This document shows, one piece after another, positions 1-7,290 of a stretch of 47,628 bases of DNA. The stretch's first letter is position 1. Each line of letters opens with the position of its first letter. The notes under the pieces are model-generated. The model was given only the letters and a program-made list of their open reading frames with translations. It did not search any database and was not told where the DNA came from. Origin of the DNA: JANMDU01 sp031376455 (lineage in GTDB: Bacteria; Pseudomonadota; Gammaproteobacteria; Burkholderiales; Burkholderiaceae_C); NCBI GenBank assembly GCA_031376455.1, contig JANMDU010000021.1, positions 1-47,628 of the forward strand, in the 5' to 3' direction. The translations under genes were made by a program, and so were the position numbers.

Positions 1-100
1 TTTCGCTGCGTCAGACACCCAAACCACAACGCCTCAAACTCGTGGCCTTCCCATTTACTAAGAAGCTCGCACCTAGAAATTTAGCCGCCCAACCATCTCT

Positions 101-208
101 GCCAGCCGACTGTGGTTGGGCTATCTCCCGCAGCAAAATAAAGGGGGAGACGGCGAAGCCGGCGGAGGACATTTGCGGAGGGGGATAGCCCAAGCGCAGT
201 CGGCTCGC
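101..208. repeat. Long imperfect palindrome, gene-free left end of window
   Basis: The left arm at about 104-139 and the right arm at about 169-205 are inverted copies of each other. Both carry AGCCGACTG, then TTGGGCTATC, then a C-rich block and GCAAA. Between them lies a smaller GGCGAAGCCGGC hairpin. I see no convincing gene in 1-285; open frames here run through the palindrome and have no family signature. It could be a non-autonomous mobile element, a REP-like hairpin or a transcription end signal for the leftward adenosine deaminase gene. Confidence 0.6.
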
Positions 209-259
209 TGCTACATCAGAGCAAAAACAAGTACAAATCCAAAGAGAAAACAGCACTCA

Positions 260-288
260 GCCTGCATAGAACCTGCGCAGAGCGCTCA
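260..288 (-). repeat. Dispersed repeat core, copy 1 (contains ada stop codon)
   Basis: This is one of 14 copies of the 29-nt core described in the findings. Read on the minus strand it starts TGAGCGCTCTGCGCAG and ends in TGCAGGC. The first three bases, TGA, are the stop codon of the adenosine deaminase gene, and the flank supplies its last residues. Confidence 0.85.
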
Positions 289-1338
289 CAAATCAATAGC
301 GATTGCATTCTCAACACACCAAGCGCGTATTGCAGCCTCAGCTTTCAAACGCAGTGGCGAAGAAAGAAATGAAGCCCGCGCTGCACGAATCTGACCTCGC
401 ATGATCTGCGCCAAACTGAGGCCACACACCTCATGAGCGACCTGAAGTTCACTGCCCTGCGTCAAGACAGAAATCAAGCGGTTATCGGCCTGCACTGAAC
501 AATTCAATCCTGACTGCTCCATCGCAAACAAGGGATGCTTTGCTAAATCGGCCCACGCGCCGGTATGCATATTGCTCGTCGGGCAGACCTCGAAATGCAC
601 GCCTGCCTCTCGCGCACGAGCCATTCGCTGATCAACGCCCTCGCCATGTGCGATTTGCACACCGTGGCCGATTCGTGTTGCACCGAGTTCCATCGCCTCC
701 ACCACTCGCTCCCCTATATCGGCTTCGCCCGCATGTAACGTGATGCCTAGGCCAGCCTCGCGTGCGAGCGAAACTGCTTTGACGTGCAGGCTAGCAGGGA
801 AGCCGCGCTCAGCGCCTGCCAAGTCAAAGCCGATGACGTTTTTCCCAGCAAATCGCGCCGCAAGCTCTGCGCTGCGCACCACATCGGCAGGCGAATCCGT
901 TCGCATGCCGCAGACGATCAAGCCCGCTGGCACGCCGGTGGCCGCGCTGCCGCGTATCAGACCTGCGAGCATGGCGCAGACGGCTTCATCCCCACCCAAT
1001 CCGTGCGATTCCAAGAGCAAAGGTGCCATGCGCAGTTCAACGAGCAAAGCACCATCCAGGGCGCAGTCTTGCACAGCCTCGAAAGCCACGCGCTCGCAAG
1101 CTTGCGGGCTAGCCATCGCCGCCACGGTGAGCCCGAAAGCCGCCACATAGCGCTCCAGCGAGCCTGAATTGGCTTGCGCGTGAATCCAATGCTGCAAATC
1201 TTCCGGCGTGTCGGCAGGTAGCGAAATGCCCTGTTTGAGGCACAGCTCAAACAAGGTCTCAGGGCGCAAATTGCCATCCAAGTGCTCATGCAGCACCACC
1301 TTGGGGATGCTGCTCCAAAAATCAGATACAGGTTTCAT
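286..1338 (-). CDS. Adenosine deaminase family protein
   Basis: Metal-dependent (TIM-barrel) deaminase that would convert adenosine or a related aminopurine to its hydrolysed product in the cytoplasm. The 350 residues carry the family motifs in order: HEHLDGNLRP near residue 17 (Zn-binding His pair), GFDLAGAE, HAGE (catalytic Glu), RIGHG, VCPTSN, and QADNRLIS near the C-terminus, where the Asp is the last metal ligand. The NRLIS form resembles actinobacterial-type adenosine deaminases more than the E. coli TDDP form. The start is fixed because HEHLDG must lie close to the N-terminus. It is divergent from a nucleoside ABC transporter, which supports a purine salvage role. The last few residues and the stop are encoded by a dispersed repeat. 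Exact substrate (adenosine, adenine or a modified nucleoside) is uncertain. Confidence 0.9.
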   Translation of the reverse strand: MKPVSDFWSSIPKVVLHEHLDGNLRPETLFELCLKQGISLPADTPEDLQHWIHAQANSGSLERYVAAFGLTVAAMASPQACERVAFEAVQDCALDGALLVELRMAPLLLESHGLGGDEAVCAMLAGLIRGSAATGVPAGLIVCGMRTDSPADVVRSAELAARFAGKNVIGFDLAGAERGFPASLHVKAVSLAREAGLGITLHAGEADIGERVVEAMELGATRIGHGVQIAHGEGVDQRMARAREAGVHFEVCPTSNMHTGAWADLAKHPLFAMEQSGLNCSVQADNRLISVLTQGSELQVAHEVCGLSLAQIMRGQIRAARASFLSSPLRLKAEAAIRAWCVENAIAIDL

Positions 1339-1360
1339 ACAAAAATAGAGATTTACCCGT

Positions 1361-1390
1361 TTGTCAACCGATAGCGCTGTCTGGCATTAT
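1361..1390 (+). promoter_or_regulatory. Candidate sigma70 promoter of the transporter operon
   Basis: TTGTCA at 1361-1366 and CATTAT at 1385-1390 are separated by 18 bases, ahead of the binding-protein gene. A TTGACA hexamer on the opposite strand overlaps the same -35 position and points towards ada, so the divergent promoters may share this site. Judged by eye only. Confidence 0.4.
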
Positions 1391-1401
1391 CATGGGTTGG
1401 G

Positions 1402-1426
1402 TGAACTGACGGTATGACTCAGTTCA
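1402..1426. promoter_or_regulatory. Perfect inverted repeat, candidate operator
   Basis: TGAACTGA and TCAGTTCA form two perfect 8-bp arms separated by 9 bases. The site lies just after the predicted start of transcription and 27 bases before the binding-protein start codon, where a bound repressor would block the transporter operon. The regulator is not in the window. Confidence 0.5.
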
Positions 1427-1453
1427 ATTGTTTAACTTATCAGGAACGAAACC

Positions 1454-2425
1454 ATGAAATTCGCTTTGCGCTCCACTCTCATTGCTGCCGCTGCTTTGGC
1501 CGCTACGACCGCCTACGCTCAGCCCGCTGTCATTTTTGACATGGGCGGCAAGTTTGACAAATCTTTCAATCAAGCGGCCTATGAAGGTGCCGAGCGCTTC
1601 AAGAAAGAAACTGGCACGCAATACCTTGAATTTGAAGTGACCAACCCGACCCAGCGCGAGCAGGCGATTCGCCGCATGGCTGAGCGTGGCGCGAATCCGA
1701 TCATCGGCATTGGTTTTAGCCAAGGCGGCGCGATTGAAAAAATCGCTAAAGAATTTCCTAAACTTAACTTCGCCATCATCGACTACGTGGTGAAAGAGCC
1801 CAATGTGCAATCCGTTGTGTTCAACGAACATGAAGGCAGCTTTTTGGTGGGCATGATGGCCGCCTCCGCATCCAAGACGGGAAAAGTCGGCTTTGTGGGC
1901 GGCATGGATATTCCCTTGATCCGCAAATTCCAATGTGGCTACGAGCAAGGCGCGAAATTTGCCAACGGTAAAGTCGAAACCTTTGCCAACATGACCGGCA
2001 CGACAGGCGCAGCTTGGAACGATCCCGCACGCGGCGGCGAATTGGCTAAAGCGCAAATGGCAAAGGGCGCTGACGTGATTTTCGCAGCAGCCGGCGGCAC
2101 GGGCATGGGTGTGTATCAAGCAGCCAAAGACAGCGGCAAACTCGCTATCGGTGTTGACAGCAACCAAAACCACATTCAGCCAGGCACCATGCTGACCTCG
2201 ATGGTCAAGCGAGTAGATACTGCCGTGTACAACGTGATGAAGAAACACACACCTGGTATCAGTGCACTTGGCTTGAAAGAAGGCGGCGTTGATTACGCTG
2301 TTGACGCTAACAACGAGAAACTCGTCTCTGCTGATATGAAGAAGAAAGTCGATGCTGCGAAAGCCGACATCATCTCCGGCAAGATCAAAGTCGTTGATTA
2401 CATGGCTGCGAGCAAGTGCTCTTGA
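1454..2425 (+). CDS. BMP-family ABC transporter substrate-binding protein
   Basis: Periplasmic receptor of a nucleoside-type ABC importer (Bmp/PnrA-like, PF02608). The 323-residue protein starts with a Sec signal peptide ending TAYAQ near residue 23. The mature protein opens with VIFDMGGKFDKSFNQAAYEG, the typical BMP pattern (DxGGxxDxSFN). The family fold continues with GIGFSQGGAIEKIAKEFP, VVFNEHEGSFLVGMMAA, VGFVGGMDIPLIRKF and AAGGTGMGVYQAAKD. The start has an AGGAA ribosome site 7 bases upstream. The genes for an ATPase and two permeases follow on the same strand. Neighbouring adenosine deaminase supports purine nucleosides as ligand, but the ligand is inferred from context. Confidence 0.93.
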   Translation: MKFALRSTLIAAAALAATTAYAQPAVIFDMGGKFDKSFNQAAYEGAERFKKETGTQYLEFEVTNPTQREQAIRRMAERGANPIIGIGFSQGGAIEKIAKEFPKLNFAIIDYVVKEPNVQSVVFNEHEGSFLVGMMAASASKTGKVGFVGGMDIPLIRKFQCGYEQGAKFANGKVETFANMTGTTGAAWNDPARGGELAKAQMAKGADVIFAAAGGTGMGVYQAAKDSGKLAIGVDSNQNHIQPGTMLTSMVKRVDTAVYNVMKKHTPGISALGLKEGGVDYAVDANNEKLVSADMKKKVDAAKADIISGKIKVVDYMAASKCS

Positions 2426-2445
2426 TCTTTCCTTAAGAGCTTTTT
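2418..2445 (+). terminator. Weak terminator-like hairpin after the binding-protein gene
   Basis: GCTCTT and AAGAGC can pair around an 11-base loop and are followed by five T. The left arm overlaps the stop codon. Together with the next hairpin it could reduce read-through, giving more binding protein than membrane components. Confidence 0.35.
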
Positions 2446-2459
2446 AGTCCCCTAATAGA

Positions 2460-2555
2460 AGAACACGGAAGGCACAGAGTATTCACGGAAGACACGAAAA
2501 ATTTAATTTTTCTTTTCTGTGATTTCCGTGTAGTTTCCGTGACTTCCGTGTTCTA
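2460..2555. repeat. Long ACGGAAG hairpin, copy A
   Basis: The element begins AGAACACGGAAG and ends CTTCCGTGTTCT. Between these ends are further ACGGAAG words on the left and TTCCGTG words on the right around an AT-rich centre, so the whole of about 95 bases can fold into one long stem. Sister elements are at 6248-6344 and 44253-44354. It ends 7 bases before the ATPase start codon. Confidence 0.8.
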
Positions 2556-2562
2556 AAGATCC

Positions 2563-4203
2563 ATGATATCCAACGCATCGAATGCCACCGAAAGCCGCAC
2601 AGCACCTGCTGTGCGGCTTTCTCGCATTTGTAAGCGCTTCGGCGCAGTTGTGGCCAATGCAGATGTCGATTTGCAAATTGCGCAAGGCACGATTCACGGC
2701 ATCGTGGGAGAAAATGGTGCGGGCAAATCGACGCTGATGTCGATTTTGTATGGCTTCTACACGGCTGATTCTGGCGAGATTGAAATTCAAGGCAAGCCGG
2801 TCAACATCAAAAATTCGCACGAAGCGATTGCGCTAGGCATTGGCATGGTGCATCAGCATTTTATGCTGGTGGACAACCTGAGTGCCTTAGACAACATCTT
2901 GCTCGGCGTAGAAACTTCCCTGCTGCTAAAAACAGCGCAACTTGATGCGCGTACCAAATTGCAGGCGCTGATGCAAGACACGGGTTTGAACGTGAATCTC
3001 GACACGCTTGTTGAAGACTTGTCTGTTGGCGACCGTCAGCGCCTAGAAATCCTCAAAGCGCTGCATCGAGGTGCGCGCATTTTGATCTTGGATGAGCCCA
3101 CCGCGGTGCTCACCGCGCAAGAAACGGAGCAACTGTTTACGGTGCTGCGGCGCTTGCGGGAAAGTGGCAAAACGATTTTGATCATCACCCACAAGCTTAA
3201 AGAAGTGCTCATCCTGTGTGATCAAGTTACCGTGATGCGCGCAGGCCGTGTGGTTCATGTTTGCGCAGCAAAAGATGCGACTGTCACGCAGCTCGCTGAA
3301 GCGATGGTGGGCCGCAAACTCAAGAGTCCGCCCGCGCGCGCTGGGCACGATATGAATGCACCTGTGCGCCTCGTAGTGCGTGATCTGGCTTACCGCGATG
3401 TGCATGGCGTGCAGCGGCTGCAACGCATTGGTTTTACGCTGCGCTCGGGTGAGATCGTGGGCGTGGCGGGTGTGGCTGGCAATGGGCAAACGGAGCTGCT
3501 TGAAATTCTCTCTGGCATGAAGCGCCCTGCGGCAGGCCGCATGAGCGTGCTTGGGAAAGACTTTGACGCAGCACAATGGCTCGATCCGATTGCAGCCCGT
3601 GATATGGGATTGGCTCACGTGCCCGAAGACCGCCATGAACGCGGCATGGTGCTGCAATTTGGTGCTTGGGAATCTGCTGTGCTTGGGTATGAGCGCTTGG
3701 CTGCATATTGCAAAGGCATCTTTCTTCGCTCAAGCGCCATGCAAAAAGACACAAATGACTTGATGCAGCGCTTTGATGTGCGCCCGCCGAATCCGAACTT
3801 GCGCTCCTCCAAGTTCTCCGGCGGGAATCAACAAAAGTTGATTTTGGCGAGAGAGTTTAACCAAGCGCCGAAAGTGTTGCTGGTCGGCCAGCCGACGCGC
3901 GGCGTGGACATTGGCGCGATTGAATTCATCCACGAGCAACTGCGCAGCTTGCGCGATGCGGGCTGCGCGATTTTGCTGGTCTCTACTGAGCTCGAAGAAA
4001 TTTTGGCTTTGTCAGATCGCGTGATCGTGATGAACCAAGGCCACATCACTGGCGAGCTGCCGGTGGGCGAATGCGATGAAAAGAATTTAGGATTGCTGAT
4101 GGTGAGTCAAGCGACTTCCGCTCGTCCTGAGCTTGTCGAAGGACATGCAAGCCCTTCGACAAGCTCAGGGCGAACGGGTCATGCAGCAAAGGCCACCAAA
4201 TGA
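2563..4203 (+). CDS. Nucleoside-type ABC transporter ATP-binding protein (two ATPase domains)
   Basis: Cytoplasmic motor of the BMP importer, a tandem-ATPase type like those of sugar and nucleoside importers. Domain 1 has Walker A GENGAGKST near residue 50, signature LSVGDRQR and Walker B ILILDEPTAVL. Domain 2 has the degenerate Walker A GVAGNGQTE usual for this group, signature FSGGNQQKL and VLLVGQPTRGVDI. Usual length is about 510 residues; the 546 here include a C-terminal tail (SARPELVEGHASPSTSSGRT) encoded by an inserted palindromic repeat. The start codon lies immediately after a long hairpin and has no clear ribosome site, so a slightly later GTG near 2611 is an alternative. The stop overlaps the next start (ATGA). 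Confidence 0.93.
   Translation: MISNASNATESRTAPAVRLSRICKRFGAVVANADVDLQIAQGTIHGIVGENGAGKSTLMSILYGFYTADSGEIEIQGKPVNIKNSHEAIALGIGMVHQHFMLVDNLSALDNILLGVETSLLLKTAQLDARTKLQALMQDTGLNVNLDTLVEDLSVGDRQRLEILKALHRGARILILDEPTAVLTAQETEQLFTVLRRLRESGKTILIITHKLKEVLILCDQVTVMRAGRVVHVCAAKDATVTQLAEAMVGRKLKSPPARAGHDMNAPVRLVVRDLAYRDVHGVQRLQRIGFTLRSGEIVGVAGVAGNGQTELLEILSGMKRPAAGRMSVLGKDFDAAQWLDPIAARDMGLAHVPEDRHERGMVLQFGAWESAVLGYERLAAYCKGIFLRSSAMQKDTNDLMQRFDVRPPNPNLRSSKFSGGNQQKLILAREFNQAPKVLLVGQPTRGVDIGAIEFIHEQLRSLRDAGCAILLVSTELEEILALSDRVIVMNQGHITGELPVGECDEKNLGLLMVSQATSARPELVEGHASPSTSSGRTGHAAKATK
4120..4178. repeat. TTCGACAAGCTCAGGG palindromic repeat inside the ATPase gene
   Basis: The left arm at about 4123-4142 (CGTCCTGAGCTTGTCGAAGG) and the right arm at about 4152-4178 (starting CCCTTCGACAAGCTCAGGG) are inverted copies around a 9-base loop. 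I recognise this as a palindrome common in many environmental proteobacterial genomes. Here it is read in frame and forms most of the extra tail of the ATPase without breaking the ATGA junction to the permease gene. Confidence 0.8.
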
Positions 4204-5312
4204 GCGCCGCGCAAAAAGATCTACCGCGCTGGTTGGATGTGGGCGTGATTCCTCTGGTCAATCTGTTGATCGCTTTGCTGGTCGCTGGTTTGGTGGTTGC
4301 GCTTGTTGGCCAAAGCCCAAAAGCAGTGATGACGGCGCTGATCAAAGGCGCTTTGGGCAATCAGCGCGGCTTAAGCTACACGCTGTATTACGCCACCACT
4401 TTTGTGTTCGCAGGCTTAGCTGTTGCTGTGGCTTTTCATGCGGGCTTGTTCAATATCGGCGGCGAAGGCCAAGCAATGATTGGTGGCTTGGGTGCTGGTT
4501 TGATGGCTTTGTGGCTGGGCGCTTCGCTTCCCGCTTGGTTGATGCTGCCGCTCATGATCGTCTTTGCGGCGCTGTTTGCTGGCATCTGGGGCGCGATCCC
4601 TGGCTATTTGCAAGCCTATCGCGGCAGCCATGTGGTGATCACGACCATCATGTTTAATTTTCTCGCCAGCTCTCTCATGGTGTATTTGCTCGTGAACGTG
4701 CTCAAGCCTGCGGGCGAGATGGCACCAGAAAGCGCGGAATTTGCCGCCTCCGCCAAGATGCCGCGCGTGCATGAATTCCTCAAAGGCATCGGCATTGACT
4801 GGCCTTCATCGCCGCTGAACATGAGCATCGTCATCGCCATGCTCGCTTGCATCTTCGTGTATCTCCTGCTCTGGAAAACGCGCATCGGTTACCAAATCCG
4901 CGCGAGCGGATCGAGCCCCGGCGCAGCGGAATATGCGGGGATCTCACCGCAAAAGCAAATCATGCTTTCTATGGCGATATCTGGCGCACTTGCGGGCATG
5001 ATCGCCATCAACGAAGTGGCCGGTGTGCATCACAAGCTGCTCACTGATTTCGTCGCCGGCGCAGGCTTTACTGGCATTGCCGTGGCGCTCATGGGGCGCA
5101 ACCATCCGTTTGGCATTGTGCTGTCTGCCCTGCTTTTCGGCATGATTTCTCAAGGCGGTGCAGAAGTCGCGTTTGAAGTACCGGGTTTCACGAAAGACAT
5201 GATCGTGATGATGCAAGGTTTGATCGTGCTGTTCTCCGGGGCATTGGCGTATGTGTTTGCGCCGCTGATTGGGCGTGTTTATTTCGCGTTGGCAAAAAAG
5301 GAGGCCACGTGA
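4200..5312 (+). CDS. Nucleoside-type ABC transporter permease 1
   Basis: Inner-membrane subunit of the importer, family BPD_transp_2 (PF02653), 370 residues with about ten hydrophobic segments. The central signature GLFNIGGEGQAMIGGLGAG and the later GTEL-region counterpart GYQIRASGSSPGAAEYAGISPQKQIML (the ATPase-contact EAA-like loop) match BMP-operon permeases. ATG overlaps the ATPase stop as ATGA, with AAAGG 7 to 8 bases upstream, so translation is probably coupled. It should pair with the second permease downstream to form a heterodimeric channel. Confidence 0.92.
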   Translation: MSAAQKDLPRWLDVGVIPLVNLLIALLVAGLVVALVGQSPKAVMTALIKGALGNQRGLSYTLYYATTFVFAGLAVAVAFHAGLFNIGGEGQAMIGGLGAGLMALWLGASLPAWLMLPLMIVFAALFAGIWGAIPGYLQAYRGSHVVITTIMFNFLASSLMVYLLVNVLKPAGEMAPESAEFAASAKMPRVHEFLKGIGIDWPSSPLNMSIVIAMLACIFVYLLLWKTRIGYQIRASGSSPGAAEYAGISPQKQIMLSMAISGALAGMIAINEVAGVHHKLLTDFVAGAGFTGIAVALMGRNHPFGIVLSALLFGMISQGGAEVAFEVPGFTKDMIVMMQGLIVLFSGALAYVFAPLIGRVYFALAKKEAT

Positions 5313-6232
5313 TGGAAAGTCTCCTGTTCACCATTGATCTGCTCGCCTCCAGTCTGCGCTTAGCCACGCCGCTGATTTTTTGCGCACTCGCCGGCGTATT
5401 GTCTGAGCGCGCCGGCGTGATTGACATTGGCTTGGAAGGCAAGATGCTGTTTGCAGCCTTTGCAGCCGCCACAGTCGGCGTAACAACTGCATCTTGGCCG
5501 TTGGCTATGCTCGCGGCCGTTGCAGTGGCCTGCGCGTTGTCTGCACTACATGGCTTTGCCTGCGTCACGTATCAAGGCAATCAAGTCATCTCTGGTTTGG
5601 CGATCAACATCATTGCCGCCGGCATCACGGTGGTGCTCGGTATCGCGTGGTTCAAGCAAGGCGGGCAAACACCGCAAGTGCCAGACGAGGTGCGCTTCAA
5701 AGAGATGTTTGCCATTCCCCTGCTCGGGCAAAACGCACTGGTCTATGTAGCAATTGCGCTGGTATTTGCCGTTTGGTGGCTGCTGTTCCGCACCCGCTTT
5801 GGCCTGCGTTTGCGAGCAGTCGGCGAGAACCCAGCGATGGTGGATGCAGCGGGCGTCTCGGTGGCGGGCACGCGCTATCTCGCGCTCATGGGCAATGGCG
5901 CTCTCTGCGGCCTCGCGGGCTGCTACCTCGTCCTCGCGCAAAACGCATCGTTTGCCCCACACATGACAGCTGGCAGAGGCTTCATGGCGCTCGCCGCCAT
6001 GATTTTCGGCAAGTGGCATCCCGTGGGCGCGCTATGGGCATGTTTGCTGTTCGGTTTCTTAGATGCTTTGGCGATTCGCCTGCAAGGCACAAAACTACCC
6101 GGTATTGGTGAGATCCCCGTGCAGTTCATTCAAGCGCTGCCGTATTTGATGACGGTCATTTTGCTGGCTGGCTTCATCGGTAAGGCCGTTGCACCGCGTG
6201 CGCTGGGTTCTCCATATATCAAGTCGCGTTGA
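5312..6232 (+). CDS. Nucleoside-type ABC transporter permease 2
   Basis: Second BPD_transp_2 permease, 306 residues, hydrophobic almost throughout. It carries the family signature GVIDIGLEGKMLFAAFAAA near residue 37 and the ATPase-contact loop GLRLRAVGENPAMVDAAGVSV. The start is ATG at 5312, sharing one base with the TGA of permease 1 (TGATG). The AGGAGG at 5299-5304 is 7 bases from this ATG but only 4 from the in-frame GTG at 5309, which favours the ATG. It completes the four-gene transporter. A long hairpin repeat follows the stop. Confidence 0.92.
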   Translation: MESLLFTIDLLASSLRLATPLIFCALAGVLSERAGVIDIGLEGKMLFAAFAAATVGVTTASWPLAMLAAVAVACALSALHGFACVTYQGNQVISGLAINIIAAGITVVLGIAWFKQGGQTPQVPDEVRFKEMFAIPLLGQNALVYVAIALVFAVWWLLFRTRFGLRLRAVGENPAMVDAAGVSVAGTRYLALMGNGALCGLAGCYLVLAQNASFAPHMTAGRGFMALAAMIFGKWHPVGALWACLLFGFLDALAIRLQGTKLPGIGEIPVQFIQALPYLMTVILLAGFIGKAVAPRALGSPYIKSR

Positions 6233-6247
6233 TTCTTTGACCTTTTT

Positions 6248-6344
6248 TGAACACGGAAGGCACGAAAATTACACGGAAAACACAGAAAAGATTTGTTAGG
6301 TTTTTCCGTGTCCTCCGTGCATCTTCTGTGCCTTCCGTGTTCTT
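6248..6344. repeat. Long ACGGAAG hairpin, copy B
   Basis: The element starts GAACACGGAAGGCAC and ends GTGCCTTCCGTGTTC, with internal ACACGGAAAACACAG facing TTTTTCCGTGTCC. It separates the transporter operon from the ligase gene and ends 12 bases before the ligase ATG. It could act as a terminator for the transporter operon and be part of the ligase 5' leader. Confidence 0.8.
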
Positions 6345-6355
6345 CTAACGACAAC

Positions 6356-7192
6356 ATGAAACTACTTCGCCGTACATTTTTCATCAGCCTGCTCGCCCCT
6401 TTGTCTTCTTTTGCTAACAACAAAGGCGTGCTCCTCGCGCAAGATTACAAAAGCGGCATGGACATCGGCCAATACCTCATCAGCGAAAAGCTTGACGGCG
6501 TGCGCGCCCTGTGGGATGGCAAGGCATTGCGTTTTCGCAGCGGGCAAACGATCTCCGCGCCTGCTTGGTTTACTGCCAAGTTGCCAGCTACGCCGCTCGA
6601 CGGCGAGCTGTGGCTAGAGCGCGGCAAGTTTGATGAGCTTTCCGGAGCCGTGCGCAAGCTTTTGGCCATTGATGCAGAGTGGCAGGCTGTGAAATACATG
6701 GTGTTTGAGCTACCTGCAGGAGACGGCACGTTTGAAGCGCGCAGCGAAAAGCTACGGGCTTTGACCCGCCAAACGAACTGGCCACAGCTCCAATGGATTG
6801 AGCAGTTCAAGCTGTCTGATGAAAAAGCTCTGCAAACCAAGCTCAAGCAAATCACATTGCAAGGTGGTGAAGGTTTGATGCTGCACAAGGCTGATGCGTC
6901 GGTCACCACAGGCCGCAGCCCGGTACTTCTCAAGCTCAAACCCGTGTCGGACGCAGAAGGCATAGTGACAGCCTACATCGCTGGCAAAGGCAAGTTCGCT
7001 GGCATGCTCGGCGCTTTGCAAATCAAAACCGAAGACGGCCACGCGGTAAAAATCGGCACGGGCTTCACCGACGAGCAGCGCAGAAATCCGCCGCCCATTG
7101 GCAGCACAATCACCTATTCATATCGCGACACCACGCCCAGCGGCAAACCGCGCTTCGCTGCATTCCTGCGCATACGCCCCGCCGGCGCCTGA
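6356..7192 (+). CDS. Exported ATP-dependent DNA ligase (LigE-like)
   Basis: Seals DNA nicks using ATP. The 278 residues have a signal peptide (MKLLRRTFFISLLAPLSSFA) followed at once by the nucleotidyltransferase domain. Motif I is EKLDGVRA near residue 45 with the adenylated Lys. Motif III is LDGELW, motif IV EGLMLH and motif V LLKLKP. An OB-fold follows (AEGIVTAYIAGKGKFAGMLGAL). This two-domain, signal-bearing layout matches the periplasmic Lig E group, thought to act on DNA outside the cytoplasm, possibly in uptake. An upstream in-frame start at 6293 falls inside the hairpin repeat and would bury the signal peptide, so ATG 6356 is preferred. comEC in the same window fits a DNA uptake link but is not adjacent. 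Confidence 0.88.
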   Translation: MKLLRRTFFISLLAPLSSFANNKGVLLAQDYKSGMDIGQYLISEKLDGVRALWDGKALRFRSGQTISAPAWFTAKLPATPLDGELWLERGKFDELSGAVRKLLAIDAEWQAVKYMVFELPAGDGTFEARSEKLRALTRQTNWPQLQWIEQFKLSDEKALQTKLKQITLQGGEGLMLHKADASVTTGRSPVLLKLKPVSDAEGIVTAYIAGKGKFAGMLGALQIKTEDGHAVKIGTGFTDEQRRNPPPIGSTITYSYRDTTPSGKPRFAAFLRIRPAGA

Positions 7193-7212
7193 ACAACTTT
7201 ACTATCAAAGTA

Positions 7213-7241
7213 ATAGCACCTCGCTCAGTATTGATGCCGGC
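7213..7241 (+). repeat. Dispersed repeat core, copy 2
   Basis: The core reads ATAGCACCTCGCTCAG then TATTGATGCCGGC. The flanks keep the family pattern, with CTATCAAA before it and TAGATGCTGATTT after it. It sits between the convergent ligase and MFS genes, where a bidirectional terminator would be expected. Confidence 0.85.
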
Positions 7242-7290
7242 TAGATGCTGATTTAGCTTGAATTCAGTTATAAAATTCAAGAAAGAGATT

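Noticed and set aside
11..394. Short open frames on both strands at the left end
   Set aside because: They cross the long palindrome and a dispersed repeat and resemble no protein family.
1424..2248. 274-residue minus-strand open frame
   Set aside because: It is antisense to the BMP binding-protein gene, has a composition rich in His and Cys from the opposite strand, and shows no family motif.
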